DNA from: Eleginops maclovinus
Taxonomy: Eukaryota; Chordata; Actinopteri; Perciformes; Eleginopidae
Direction: 5' to 3'
Assembly (NCBI RefSeq): GCF_036324505.1
Contig: NC_086355.1
Coordinates: 24,486,518 to 24,550,517, forward strand
Length of the DNA stretch: 64,000 nt
Positions 1 to 11,518 of the stretch are shown here, one piece after another. Both the position numbers and the translations under genes were made by a program. The notes beneath the pieces were generated by a model. The model worked only from the letters and a program-made list of their open reading frames with translations, was not told the origin of the DNA and searched no databases. Position 1 is the first letter of the stretch; each line of letters begins with the position of its first letter.

Positions 1-59
1 GGTTGACCGCTCCCATCCTGGAGCCAGGATCCTCATCATCACAGCACAAAAATCTCATC

Positions 60-480
60 TAAGAGTCATGTAAATACAAAATCAGATCACCTTATATACC
101 TGTTTATTACACTTGTTCTGCATGAATGTTATTTCACTGTAGCCTTAGTAAACAAATATACCTGTGTAGACAACATACTTGTTAACTCACCTTTATCTGG
201 AAATATAGAATCAGCTCACCAAGATAGGACTACCTGATTGTTACCATTATTCTGTATTATTCATATTATTTCACTGTGAGGACTTAAGAAACAAACAAAC
301 CAGTAAAGACAAAATATGTACCTGTTGTTAACTCACCTTTACTTTACTCTGTACACATTCACTCAGCTCACTCAGATAAGATTACTTCACCTGATTTTAA
401 CTTTTATTCTGTATTAATATAATTTCACTATCTGTAAATACAAAATACCTGCCAATTGTTATTTCACCTGTACCTGTTAC
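60..480. repeat. Diverged tandem repeat, about 145-150 bp period, three units
   Basis: Three related blocks recur: a TTATTCTGTATTA-like stretch followed by an ATTTCACT word near 107-137, 249-282 and 408-435, and a GTTAACTCACCTTTA word near 181 and 328. Units differ by many substitutions and small indels, so this is an old local duplication. No coding potential is visible. The rest of 1-900 is AT-rich with nothing recognisable. Confidence 0.5.
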
Positions 481-1024
481 AAAATCACATCACCTCATTG
501 TTACCTGGCATCAGCTTGTGTTTTTATTTTCTATAAAATAAAAGGAGTATCTGTGGTACTTCAAATAAACACATGAAGACTTTGTATTAGCCTACTTTTT
601 TTTGCAAACCAACAGGTGGTGCCAAGGCCAAGCAAAGGGCAGCTGCAACAAATGATCATTATATTTCCACAATAATACTGGTTGTCACTTTGGTCCATAT
701 TATTTCCTGTTATAGACTGACCCCGGCCCCCATCACAGAAAGGAAAGTTGATGTGGCGACCACCGATAAAAGTTTGGGGACCCCTGAGTTAGACTAACAG
801 GTGGCGACACTAGTGCAATATGTTTAGAGGGGGGATGAGTGGAAGCACTGGGTGTGAGGTGTGACTGTTCAGTTAAGAGGGCCCCTTATAGTGGGGCAGA
901 TAACAGCATTTTTTCATAAGAATCGTTCAAATGTGGATACAAGCGCCAAAATTGGCTCAATTACTCTATGGGTATTGCTCTTCCAATAAAGAACGTTAGC
1001 CACCGCGAAAAACCCTCATGTCGG

Positions 1025-1330
1025 CTGCAGCGGCCATTTTGTTTCCGCCATTATCAAAATATGCGTTTTCCATGATATCTTGTGAAAAAAACATCAGAGC
1101 ACATATAGGATGATGTCTACCCCTATGTTTTGATGGTCAAGGATTACAATGATACCATAGAAAACATAATTGAATGCTTTGTGACATCCACGGCTGCCAT
1201 TTTGTCTTCCGCCATAACTGAATTCTGTATTTTGCGTTATATCTCTTCAGCCAAACACAATAGATGAAAAGTGGTCTTGTCTACCCCTATGTTTTTATGG
1301 TCAAGGATTACAATGAAACCATACACTTTA
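1025..1330. repeat. Two diverged direct repeats, spacing about 162 bp
   Basis: Two units each contain GCCATTTTGT...TTCCGCCAT, then a TATATCT/GATATCT block, then TGTCTACCCCTATGTTTT, then ATGGTCAAGGATTACAATG. They lie directly upstream of the pseudogene at 1472 and may be part of the same mobile unit. No open frame crosses them. Confidence 0.5.
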
Positions 1331-1349
1331 TAAATCTAAAGATAAGTCT

Positions 1350-1446
1350 CATTGTGAGGTATAATGCTGCATTTCGACTGCTTTTCGTTGTCTCTGTACC
1401 TGTACTCTGTGCAATGACAATAAAGTTGAATCTAATCTAATCTAAT
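1350..1446 (+). repeat. 3' tail of a LINE, (TCTAA)n
   Basis: The stretch TGTGCAATGACAATAAAGTTGAA followed by repeated TCTAA units looks like the 3' end of a fish non-LTR retrotransposon: an AATAAA-like word followed by a short tandem tail. Only the tail is present, so the copy is severely 5' truncated. The family assignment is from memory of similar tails. Confidence 0.5.
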
Positions 1447-1471
1447 AATACTGTGGAATGGAAATCATAAT

Positions 1472-3320
1472 ATGAATAGACCTATTTCAGCAATTGCTAT
1501 GGACCAAGCCCATGAACAGGCCAATGCTGTCATCAAGTCAAGTGGGGGAGCCATAGGTATCACTGAAGATCCATCAGCACTGAGGAGGTGGATGATAGCT
1601 GGACCTGAGGTCAGCCGCTTGGTTCTTCAATATGAAGCATCATCCAGTGCCAGGGAGGGTGCAAAGCACACCAGTCACCACGAACAGACGGCAAATGCTC
1701 AAATATCATTCCTTGATAGAGTCAAGAAGCTAACCAGTGTCCTGGAAGATCTGGGAAATCCTTTTGCTGAGGAGAGCCATGATCTGTTCTCACTTGACAC
1801 AAAGGATATTGCAAACCCAAGTGTCGCCATGTTTATTCATACTCACTTTGAGAGAGGTAGCGCCCGTTTCCAAGAGTTCATGAAAGGATTAGAGGAAAAA
1901 GATCCCAAGATTTATGAGCCCATCAAGAAGAACTACACCAACTTCTTCCATCATGGCTCACCCTCAGTCCATTTTTCAAAAGAGAAAGTGCTGAAGGAGG
2001 ACTGTCAGCTTTTCTCCAAGCTTTTCATCTCTTGTCAGAGCAGAGAATGTGACCTCAAAGAGTTTTTCAAACATGAGAATCAGCCATTCCCTGCTGCCTT
2101 GAGTGATGGTGGGAGGCTTCACACTGCTCAAAAAGCTCAGTTGGCAGCCATACTTGAGTCTCTTGTCCCAATCTATGACACCGAACCAGAAGTGGAAACC
2201 TGTATTATTGATGGCTCAGCTCTTATCAACAGTTTGCCCCCACGGAGCTCAAAGACATTTGGCGACTATGCTTCATTTGAGTTTCTCCCAAAACTTGAGG
2301 GATACTCTGTGAAATACAAAAGAACAGACATAGTCTTTGACATCTACCGGCAATCAAGTTTGAAAGCAGAGACCAGGTCTAAGAGAGGACATGGAGCCAG
2401 AAGGAAAGTGACCTGCAATGGCAAAATACCAACTAACTGGCGGAATTTTCTCAGAAATGATGACAACAAAACTGAGCTGTTCCACTTCCTTGCTGACAAG
2501 GTTGCACAAACATTTTCACCAAATGTGCTTATAGTGACCAAAGAGGAGCAGGCGGTCAGCAATCAGTCCATCGACCTTGACGAAGTGAGTTCATGCACAC
2601 ATGAGGAAGCGGACACCAGGATCTTTGTCCATGCCAAGCATGCAGTGAACAATGGCAGCAAAACATCATGGTCAAAGCCAACGATACAGACGTCTTGTTA
2701 TAGCAGTCAGTGCGTTGCCAGTTCTTCAAGCAGCAGGTTTACAACAGTTATGGATTGCTTTTGGTCAAGGAGTTAACATGAGGTGGATCCCTGTACATGA
2801 CCTCTGTCAGTGTATAGGAAGAGAGAGGAGCAGAGGAATTCTTTTCTTCCATGCCTTTACAGGCTGTGATGTTGTTTCAGCCTTTCGTGGCAAAGGGAAG
2901 AAGACTGCTTGGCAAACATGGGGTGTATTTGATGAAGCCTGTGAAGTCTTCACCAAACTCAGCCACTATCCGCCAAGAATAGGTGACAGTGACCTGAATA
3001 TTTTAGAAAGGTTTGTGGTCATGATGTATGACAAATCAAGTGAAGCAGCAGGAGTGGATGATGCCAGGTTGGACTTGTTTGCCAGGAAACAACGGTCATA
3101 CGAAGCCATTCCTCCGACGAAAGCAGCATTGCTTCAGCATATAAAGCGTGCAGCCTTCCAGGCAGGCTGCATTTGGAGTCAGGCAACTGTACTTCAACCA
3201 GAACCAGAGAGTCCTTCTGAGTGGGGATGGACCAAGATAGATGACCAGTGGCAGGTCCTCTGGACAGAGCTTTCCCCAATATTAGCAGAATTTTGCCTAG
3301 GGCCCCATGGATGTCTGAAC
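1472..3320 (+). pseudogene. Frameshifted gene of a multicopy metazoan family with a PIN/FEN-like C-terminal region
   Basis: An ATG at 1472 opens a frame of about 400 codons. It reads MNRPISAIAMDQAHEQ, then a long helical part, then a region resembling PIN-like nucleases: DGSALI near residue 248, EEADTR near 380, and after the frameshifts NDTDV and TGCDVVSAF, with spaced acidic residues. The frame moves from 1472 (frame 2) to a short segment at 2665-2694 (frame 1) and then to the frame running from about 2694 (frame 0). That fits two separate one-base losses near 2664 and 2694. The last recognisable protein-like text ends near 3320, where a Harbinger-type element sits. Similar multicopy proteins occur in fish, corals and other animals, which suggests a mobile or domesticated-mobile family. 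I do not know a gene name, and the nuclease link is inference from motif pattern. Confidence 0.6.
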
Positions 3321-3334
3321 CGGCTCTGGTCTAA

Positions 3335-4085
3335 GGGCCCTTTCATAGTCTATGCAAGCTACGCGGACGCAGTTTTAAACGCAAGGTTCACGTGCGTATT
3401 TTTTACTGAACGCCCGTCAGTTGCTGCGCTGTACCTTGTCAGACGCGATACACCGCTCATCCAACAGAGTAGAGTCTCAGTAGTAGCAGAGTCTCCGGTG
3501 ACTTGTCTGTCTGGTAGAAAAAAGGAAAATGGCTACAAAAGAGGAGTTGCTCATTTTGCTTCTGCTGAATCGCTTGACGTACTCAGCAAGCCAACCCAGA
3601 CGAGAAAGTATTGCAGGGTAGCCGAAACTCAGCTGCTCCACGCCACTTTTTGCTGCCTGCTTCCATTTTTTCTGGGCTCGCACGAACTGGTCCCTCATCT
3701 GCTTCCACTTTTTTTTGGTGGTATCAACATCGATATCTAGGTCCAGTGCTATTTCTCGCCATGCATTTTCAACTAAGTTTCTGTCTGAATGTGAAGCGCT
3801 CGCAGTGTCATAAAGATGCTGGTGCACACAAAGTAATTCACAGAGGCGCTCCTCGTTGTCAGCCATGGTAGTACTTCTTCTGTTAATAGCGATTTAGTAC
3901 AATACAGTACAGTACAGTAATTCTCATCAGCGCCCCTATCGGAAACGCGTGAAATGGCAGTCGTGCTTGCGTGGCGTTACAAAAATCTGGACTACACATT
4001 TTGCTACGCAAGTACGCGTCAAACCCTCGTTGCGTAGCTCGATGCGTTCACGTCCGCGTAGCTTGCGTAGACTATTAAAGGGCCC
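3335..4085. mobile_element. Short Harbinger-type DNA transposon, TSD TAA
   Basis: The terminal inverted repeats are about 37 bp. The left end starts GGGCCCTTTCATAGTCTATG; the right end is its near-perfect reverse complement, GGGCCCTTTAATAGTCTACG. Both ends are flanked by TAA (3332-3334 and 4086-4088), the target-site duplication expected for PIF/Harbinger. The 751-bp body carries one minus-strand gene and no transposase, so the element is non-autonomous. It landed in or just behind the decayed gene that starts at 1472. Confidence 0.8.
3477..3866 (-). CDS. MADF/Myb-SANT-like DNA-binding protein of the Harbinger element
   Basis: The ATG is at 3866. Residues 1-75 form a MADF/SANT-like domain: CELLCVHQHLYD, then ENAWREIALDLDIDVDTTKKKWKQMRDQFVRAQKK, with the tryptophan spacing typical of Myb-like three-helix folds. 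PIF/Harbinger transposons usually encode a transposase plus a Myb/SANT-like protein that helps bring the transposase to the ends. Here only the second gene remains, between the two inverted repeats. The frame past residue 110 runs toward the left terminus and may be read-through of an intron or untranslated sequence. The 129-aa length is short for the family, so a downstream exon may have been deleted. Confidence 0.6.
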   Translation of the reverse strand: MADNEERLCELLCVHQHLYDTASASHSDRNLVENAWREIALDLDIDVDTTKKKWKQMRDQFVRAQKKWKQAAKSGVEQLSFGYPAILSRLGWLAEYVKRFSRSKMSNSSFVAIFLFSTRQTSHRRLCYY

Positions 4086-4088
4086 TAA

Positions 4089-5341
4089 GTCTATTCTACC
4101 AAACAGAGATCAAGACCATATACAACAGATCCCCCATAAATCCTCACTCCTCTAAACAACCGGTCATTCTCCCTGATCTCCCTTTCTGAACTCAACAAAT
4201 TACTGCCTGGCATGAGGGGTGACATTTGCGCCCTGTAAGCCATTCCTTCCACATAAGTCAAAGCCTGTCTCCCCACTGATGCCTGATCATACTACCTGCA
4301 ATCAACTCCTCCCTGTCTTCTCCTACCTCACTGCATGTTCTGTTTTGCCTTATTCACAGCAGAAAAAAAGTGTACGAACAAGATCACATGATAGTAAAAT
4401 AAACAAAACTAAAAGAAATTCCAGGCCACAGTAATTGTTTGATTATGAATGTCAATCTGTAAGATAAAGGACATGTTAACCAGTTGATTAAGTGTTGGAA
4501 ATAGAGTATATGGAACCAAGGTTTACAAGGTTCAACAAAGACGTCGGTTTCAAAACTTATATCACGGCGGATCACAGCACCATGCAATAAACTACAGTTC
4601 TATACATTCCGGTACATTTGGTTCCCAAGTTGACACCTCTCCGTCCTATTATGTTAAAAAATGGGTCCCTAGAGCTTAATAAACTTTGGATGGAGACTGG
4701 AAATAATGAACTAAATGTCTTCAAGATATAGATCAGAAATCAGGCCACTAAGCTATTTTTCAAAGCAATGAGGGAAAACTGTTTTCCACTCTCTCAGGAT
4801 ATCCTTTTTGCCATGACCATACCAAACAGAAGGTCTATTTGTAAGGCTCGGGGACAAGTCAAAGAGTAATTTGAGATACCCACTATGTAGTTGTCTGCTG
4901 TGTATGTCGTACAAATGAAAAATGTGATCCAAGAAACTTTTCAGCCTTGGGCCAAACCAGAAAAAAAAGTCACACTTAGACTGTCGCTAACAGAAATAAT
5001 GCCTGGGAAAATGCAGCCGCTGGATTACATTACATGTCATTTGTTAGACGCTTTTATTAATTGAACAGGATTTTTGAGGGCTGAGTAGAGTACCGGCAGC
5101 CTGTGAGAAGCGCCAGTAAGCCTGGTGAGTACTGGCCCACTTTGAGCACTTTACACCACCAATAATGCCACCATTTGCTCTACCCTCACAATATGTCTCA
5201 TCTGCATAAAATCCCTCAACATATCCTGTCATGATTTCTCCATCTACATCAATGGCTCCACTCTTCCTGATTCAACACATATCCATAACTTTGGTATGAT
5301 CTGTGGACGTCATGTTAAATATATTTCTATTATATTTGAAA
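4089..5341. other. No gene recognised
   Basis: AT-rich sequence between the Harbinger-type element and the Tc1 element. Only short chance frames are present. Around 5027-5050, ATTACATGTCATTTGTTAGACGC resembles part of a widespread fish repeat tail, but the match is too short to name. Confidence 0.5.
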
Positions 5342-5767
5342 TACAGTGGAGGAAATAAGTATTTGATTCCCTGCCAATATAGGCAGTTTATTTTAACAAT
5401 GAGAGACAGAATATTAATTTAATTTAATTAAATTTACATTAAAAATAAAGATATTAATTGATTTGCATTTAATTGGGGGAAATAAGTATTTGATCCCCTT
5501 TGATCCCCCAACCAAAAATAATTCTGGCTCCCGTTTCGTCCTTGGACTTCGACAGTCCAGACACTTTTCTGCTTGCTCCAGTTTTGCTTACTTTTTTAAA
5601 ATGATTTTTCCTTTCTGAAAACCTCGAGCAGCGGCTCCTGGACATTAAGTTATCACTGGGAATGTGGGAATAACACCACTCTACCAGTTTTCCAAAAGAA
5701 TCGACAAGGGCATGCTAACTCACAGCTAGTTAGCAGCTCCAAGGATTCACAGGAACAGGAGGGTTTT

Positions 5768-6636
5768 GTGCTGGGTGATACATCTACAGGTGGTAGTCCT
5801 CCCAGGAACTCTCTGGGTGCAAAGCCTAAGAGTAAATCATCTCCATGGGATTTGGGAGGACGAATAACCGGCAGAGCCCAGCGCTCTGAGGTCTGCGATG
5901 CGACTGGCTGGCCTGCATTGATATCACCCAGGCAGAGCGCCTCCTCAACCCCAGTTCATACTAGGAATCAGCCATGGACAGCTGCTAAAGTGAGGACTGC
6001 AAACAATCCTCCTAAACAACCAAGCGTGCCACTTCAGAACAGATATGCTCCACTGACACAGAACCCAAGATCTTTTTCTGATGACCTGGATAACCTGTCT
6101 TCTTCACACAGCAGGTTAAGGACCAAAAGTTACTCGGAAAGTAAAAGGCTACAGGGAAAGCTAACGACTAGGCCTGAAACTCAGATTGTGGGTGACTCTG
6201 CTGTAAGAGATTTAAAAAGTCTAAACAACACCAAAGTACTCTGTTTTCCCAAGGATATGGTCTCTGACTTGGCTAACAAGATCCTGCATATTGGGGCTGA
6301 ACACCCGACTGAAAAATGTGGTACTGCACATTGGAACAAATGATGTAGTGAAACAACAGTCAGTGGCTGAAAGAAGACTTTAAATGTCTCTTGATGCTGA
6401 GGTGTTCATCAGTAGCCCTCTACCGCCAGTGTTTGCACTGAACACTTGGCTCTCAACTGCCTGTACTGACCATTCTGTCCATTTTATAGACAATTTCAAC
6501 TTGTTCTGGGTCCGCAGACATCTTTTTAAGGCAGATGGACTTTTTCTGAACCAGTCAGGAGTACAATTGTTTATTTCTAACATATTCAACTGCCTGCGTC
6601 ATCAATCTGCTCCCTATGCCAAGGACAAGCAACAAT
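5768..6636 (+). pseudogene. L2 ORF1 remnant with SGNH/GDS esterase-like region
   Basis: The frame from 5768 runs to 6342 and breaks; the same protein continues in another frame from about 6384 to 6636. A proline/serine-rich basic first half is followed by QIVGDSAVRDLKSLNN, where GDS is the nucleophile block of SGNH hydrolases. The continuation reads SVHFIDNFNLFW and ADGLFLNQSGVQLF, which resembles the C-terminal block of the same fold (a D-x-x-H-type region, here with Q/N changes). Esterase-like ORF1 proteins are known from CR1/L2 clade LINEs. The centre of the domain is deleted at the frame break, so the protein is dead. Confidence 0.6.
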
Positions 6637-7189
6637 AGGAATCTAAACAGGAGAAAGACACAACACAGTGCATAGAAAACCTTGAAGACCTATCACTGCA
6701 CCTGCCTGAGGAGAGTCGTGATTATAGGAGACCTATGAGACAAAAGGAGGGGTCTCGACTGCCACCCATCCCCCTTATCAACGCCTTTGAGGATACTCTC
6801 CCTTCAACACCCAAACCGCCATCCAGCTTTCTGAGCCCAGACTCCTTCAAGCAGCAGCTCAGTGACCGCCTACAATCCTGCCTGAACATGGTTCATGAGA
6901 TTCGCAAGCAGACCCCCGTCCCTCAACTAGAGTCACCGAAGCAGACACGTGCACCAGCTCCCCCGTATTCATCACTATGCCTACCACAATCATCCAAAAC
7001 AAAACGTGCACCACCTCCTCCCCCTTCGAGACCGAACCAGTCTCCGGAGCCTGATAAGGAGGTGTGTGTAGAAAAGGCAACAAGCCAGGCTCAAGGGCGT
7101 ATGGCACTCTCAAATCTTTCCAGAACATGCCGGGACCCTGCCTGCCAATAGCTTTGCCGATATCTGTGTTGATAGGTTATAGATTACGA

Positions 7190-9704
7190 ACGGTGAATCA
7201 GCTTAGAAACAGAAAGCGCTCACTTGTTATTGTGAATTTATCAAATTTAGCTGCGATTCCACGTCAGTCACAGCTTGTCACACAAAATCAGACTGATAGT
7301 GTATTCAACAAGCTTAAACACTCTTTATTAAATGTCAGGTCGTTAGCAGGAAAGACATTTTTAATCAATGATTTTATCACCAAGCACAATCTGGATTTTA
7401 TGTTTTTAACTGAAACTTGGATAGACCAAAGTAACAGCACAGCTGTTCTTATAGAATCAACCCCTCCCAACTTTAGTTTTGAGTCAGGCTAGAATGCATA
7501 AGAAAGGGGGTGGAGTTGCTATTTTGTTTAATGATTCCCTTCAATGCAAGCAGACATCTTATGGAACCTTCCCATCTTTTGAATATGTGGCCCTTCACCT
7601 GAAATGCTCCTCTCGAGCTATGTTCCTAAACATCTATAGAGCCCCCAAATACTGTGCAAGCTTTTTTGATGACTTTGCTGAACTGCTGTCTGTAGTGTAT
7701 TGACTTTGACCGTGTAGTCATTGTTGGCGATTTTAACATCCATGTTGACAAGCCCGAGGACAGAGGGGCTGAAGAACTGTTCTGAGTTCTTGATAACTAC
7801 GGACTGACTCAGAATGTAACGGTTCCAACGCACAACAAGGGGCACACTCTAGACTTAATCATCTCAAAGGGTCTGAACATCTCTGCGGTTGTGCTGACTG
7901 ATTGACTGACTGTTGCACTCTCTGATCATTCCTGTGTCTTCTTTGAGAGCTCTATTTCTGTTCACAAAAATGTTCGAAAAGAAATTACCACAAAAACGCA
8001 CTTCTCTGAAAACACAAGGGAAATGTTTGCTCAGAGGTTTTTCTCCCACACTAGCCCTTGCTAACATCTTAGTAAATGAGCTAGTCGATCTTTTTAATTC
8101 AAAAGTTAAAAATGTCATAGATGCCATTGCTCCCACTAAGGTAAAGGAGGCATGTGGCAAGAAAATATCTCCATGGAGAACGGCCATGATCGTGAGAACA
8201 GAAAAAGAAAAGCTGAACGCAGGTGGAGAAAAACAAATCTCCAGATTCACTTTGAAATCTATAAAGAAAGACTTGGCTTTTATAATTTGGAATTAGAAAA
8301 AGCACGACAGTCTTTCTTCTCTGACATCATTGCCAAAAACGCAAACAACTCACGTGCCTTGTTTGCTACCGTTGAGGGACTAACAAACCCCCCAGTGTCA
8401 GTAGCATCAGAATTTCAATCCACCAGGGCATGCAACGAATTTGCTTCCTTCTTCACTGACAAAATTCAGAAAATCTGACGGGCAGTCAGTGTTTCTGTAT
8501 CAGGTACAGCAAATGTGTTGTCCTTATGTCCACTTAAAATCAATTCAAAAACCATGACACAATTCCATCAGATTAATGATAAAGACCTAGAGGACATTAT
8601 TCAACATCTGAAGTCCTCCTCCTGCTGCCGTGATATTATACCCACAAGATTTTTCTAAAATGTTTTTCCACTGGCTCAGATGATGAAAAGCAACAAAACA
8701 GGTTACCATAGATATGCAGATGACACACACATTTACATTACCATTTCACCAGGAGACTATGCTCCAATTAAAACACATTGTGTAAGTGCATTGAACAAAT
8801 CAGTGACTGGATGAGTCAGAACTTTCTCCAATTAAACAAAGACAAAACCGAGGTAATTGTTTTTGGAGTGAAGGAGGAACAACAAAAAGTCAGTGCTGAG
8901 CTTCAGTCAGCAATGTTCAAAACAACAGCTAACGCCAGAAACCTAGGTGTAGTCATGGACTCTGACCTGAATTTCAACAGTCACATTATTCTTCTCTCTT
9001 TTTGCACTACTTTATTTATCTTTTGCACCATGCATGTTGAGTTGTTGGAGGAGCACGCGACATAAGATTTTCATTGCCAACATATACGCTGTATCTGCTG
9101 TGCATATGACAAATAAAACCTTGAAACCTTGAAACCTTGAAACATTAAAACAGTTACTAAGTCTGCCTACTACCACCTGAAGAACATATCTAGGATTAAA
9201 GGACTAATGTCTCAGCAGGATCTAGAAAAACTTGTCCATGCTTTTATCTTCAGTAGACTGGACTACTGTAACGGTGTCTTTACAGGTCTCACTAAGAAAT
9301 CCATTAGAAAGCTGCAGCTGATTCAGAACGCTGCTGCTCGAGTCCTCACTAACACTAAGAGAGTGGATCACATCACTCCAGGTCTGAGGTCTTTACACTG
9401 GCTTCCTGTCTGTCAAATAATTGATTTCAAAGTTCTGCTACTGGTTTATAAAGCATTGAATGGTTTAGGCCCAAAATACATTTGTGATCTCCTGCTACAT
9501 TATGAACCATTGAGAACTTTCAGGTCTTCTGGAACGGGTCAACTATCTGTCCCAAGACTTAGAACTAAACAAGGAGAAGGAGCGTTCAGTTATTATGCTC
9601 CAAATATCTGGAACAAACTCCCAGAACCCTGCAGGGTCGCTGCAACTCTTACTACTTTTAAATCCAGGCTGAAAACATTTCTTGTTGCCGCTGCTTTTAA
9701 TTGA
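7190..9704 (+). pseudogene. L2 ORF2 remnant: AP endonuclease and partial reverse transcriptase
   Basis: Endonuclease fragments in successive frames: HSLLNVRSLAGK and FLTETWID (7320-7430), GGGVAILFND (about 7506), VGDFNIHVD (about 7720) and LSDHSC (about 7918), which match the AP-endonuclease motifs of L2/CR1 elements. The reverse transcriptase is mostly lost; YADDTHIYI near 8715 is the catalytic box, but the fingers are deleted. The C-terminal part from 9207 is well preserved: FIFSRLDYCNGVF, QNAAARVLT, LHWLPV, ending at 9704. Several stops separate these pieces. Confidence 0.75.
8988..9141 (+). mobile_element. Short LINE 3' tail nested in the L2 element
   Basis: The L2 text breaks after ACATT (8983-8987) and resumes after a second ACATT (9142-9146), a 5-bp target-site duplication. 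The insert ends in a 3' tail of repeated CCTTGAAA units after ATGACAAATAAAA. It is a strongly 5'-truncated LINE copy from a family other than its host. Confidence 0.75.
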
Positions 9705-10036
9705 ACTGTTCTGCAACATTGCACTGTGACTTTTATTCATGTATTTTATACCTGTTGTGTTTGTTCCATTATCTTTGCTCTTAAATGACAGTTTTTAAAT
9801 GCCTTTTTATAATGTGTTTAAACTGCACTACTATTTTTAACACTCTTAATGTCTTTCATGTTTGTAAAGCACTTTGAATTGCTTTGTGTTGAAAGGTGCT
9901 ATATAAATAAACTTGCCTTGCCTTGCCGGTTAAATAAGTCCTCTCACTTTAAGAAAGTACTCCTGATGTCAACTCGTTACCTGGATAAAAGACACCTGTC
10001 CACAGAATCAATCATTCAGATTCCAACCTCTCCACA

Positions 10037-11325
10037 ATGGGCAAGACCAGAAAGCTGTCTAAGGACATCAGGGACAAAATTGTTGTTCTGCACAAGGCTG
10101 GAATAGGCTACAAGACCATCAGCAAGCAGTTTGGTGAGAAGGAGACAACTGTTGGTGCCATTATTAGAAAATGGATGAAGAACGAAATGACCATGACCAG
10201 ATATCGCCTCTTGAGAAAGGTGAGGGATCAGCCAAGAACTACACGGGAGGAACTTGTTAACGATCTCAAGTCAGCTGGGACCACAGTCACCAAGAAAACT
10301 ATTGGTAACACACTGCGCCGTAATGGATTAAAATCCTGCAGCGCGGCCCCGGCCGTGGCGCAACTGGCTGGGGCACCTGCACCATACGCCGGCGACCCGG
10401 GTTCGATTCCCGACCCGTGGTCCTTTCCGGATCCCACCCCGACTCTCTCTCCCACTTTCCTGTCACTCTCCACTGTCCTATCCGATTAATCCGTGTGTGT
10501 TGGATGGCGACACGAGCAGTCGCAGCAGCCCCTCGCAGTCCCAAAAAAACAGCTGCTACTGAAAATGTACTTTGCACAAAGTATTTTTTGGTGGAAAACT
10601 TTGACAATAAAGTGGACTTTGACTTTGACTTGAAAGGCAAAAAGCCCCCAAAAAATAACTTAAAAAAAAAAAAAAAAGATCCTGCAGTGCACCGCAAGGT
10701 CCCCTGCTCAAGAAGGCACATGTACAGGCCGTCTGAAGTCTGCCAATGATCCTCTGAATGATTCAGATTCAGGTTATGAGGTCGGATAAGACCAAAATAG
10801 AGATCTTGGCATCAACTCGACATGTCGTGTTTGAAGGAAGAATACCATCCCCAGCGTCAAGCATGGAGGTGGAAACATGATGCTTTGGGGGTGTTTGTCT
10901 GCCAAGGGGACAGGGCAATTTACCACATCGAGGGGAGGATGGAGGGGGGCCATGTACCGTAAAATGTTTTGGCTGATAACCTCCTTCCCTCAGCCAGGAC
11001 ACTGAAAATGGGACATGGATAGGTCTTCCAGCAGCACGACAACGACCCAAAACATATGGCCAAGGCAACAAAGGAGTTGTTAAAGAAGAAGACCTTTAAT
11101 GTGATGGAGGGGCCTAGCCAGTCTCCGGACCTCCATCTCGTAGAAAATCTGTGGAGGGAGCTGAAGCTCTGGTTGCCAAGCTACAGGCTCCAAACCGTAA
11201 GGATTTGGAGAGGATCTGCAGAGAGGACCAAAATCCCTCCTGAGATGTGCGCAAACCTGGTGACCAACTACAAGGAACGTCTGACCTCTGTGCTGTCCAA
11301 CAAGGCTTTCTCAACCAAGAACTAA
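10037..11325 (+). pseudogene. Tc1 transposase, disrupted
   Basis: The ATG at 10037 opens [20 protein letters not shown], the paired-like helix-turn-helix N-terminus of Tc1 transposases, continuing through [21 protein letters not shown] and [15 protein letters not shown]. At residue 102 a SINE (10342-10678) interrupts it. The remainder, from about 10688, is the DDE half broken by frameshifts and stops: [12 protein letters not shown] (about 10858), then [17 protein letters not shown] (11121-11169), where the final glutamate of the triad lies. A normal protein is about 340 aa; this copy cannot make one. Confidence 0.8.
10342..10678 (+). mobile_element. tRNA-derived SINE inside the Tc1 transposase
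   Basis: A 9-bp duplication ATCCTGCAG flanks the insert (10333-10341 and 10679-10687). The head has Pol III promoter words: GTGGCGCAACTGG as an A-box-like block near 10354 and GGGTTCGATTCCC as a B box near 10399-10411. The body ends with GACAATAAAGTGGAC repeats of a LINE-like tail and a run of A. This is the usual tRNA head plus LINE tail of fish SINEs. Confidence 0.8.
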
Positions 11326-11518
11326 GGCATGTTTTGCAAGGGGATCAAATACTTATCTCCCACATTGAATGCAAATGAATTCATATTTTTTGTTGTTGAT
11401 ATTCTGTCTCTCAATGTGAAAATAAACCTTCCATAAAAATGACAGACTGTTAATTTCTTTGTAAGTGGGTAAACTAAGTAAATTGACAGGGGATCAAATA
11501 CTTATTTCCTCCACTGTA

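Larger units (their letters stand above)
5534..9929 (+). mobile_element. L2-type LINE, internally deleted, inserted in the Tc1 element
   Basis: Tc1 text stops after GGCTCCCG near 5533 and resumes at GGTTAAATAAG at 9930. Between them lies a LINE with ORF1 and ORF2 remnants. Its 3' end reads GGTGCTATATAAATAAACTT then a short TGCCT repeat, the usual L2 tail in fish. The RT fingers and part of the palm are missing around 8640-8700, and many stops and frameshifts break the rest. Confidence 0.8.
5344..11516 (+). mobile_element. Tc1/mariner element, split by an L2 LINE and a SINE
   Basis: The left end, CAGTGGAGGAAATAAGTATT, and the right end, its reverse complement at 11497-11516, are each flanked by TA (5342-5343, 11517-11518). 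A second copy of the AAATAAGTATTTGATCCCC block lies inside each end (about 5478 and 11337), giving the inner/outer repeat arrangement (IR/DR) of many fish Tc1 elements. The transposase gene starts at 10037. Removing the insertions (about 5534-9929 and 10342-10678) leaves roughly 1.4-1.5 kb, near the normal 1.6 kb. Confidence 0.85.

Noticed and set aside
7864..8305. Minus-strand frames of 128 and 68 codons
   Set aside because: Shadows of the decayed L2 ORF2 on the + strand.
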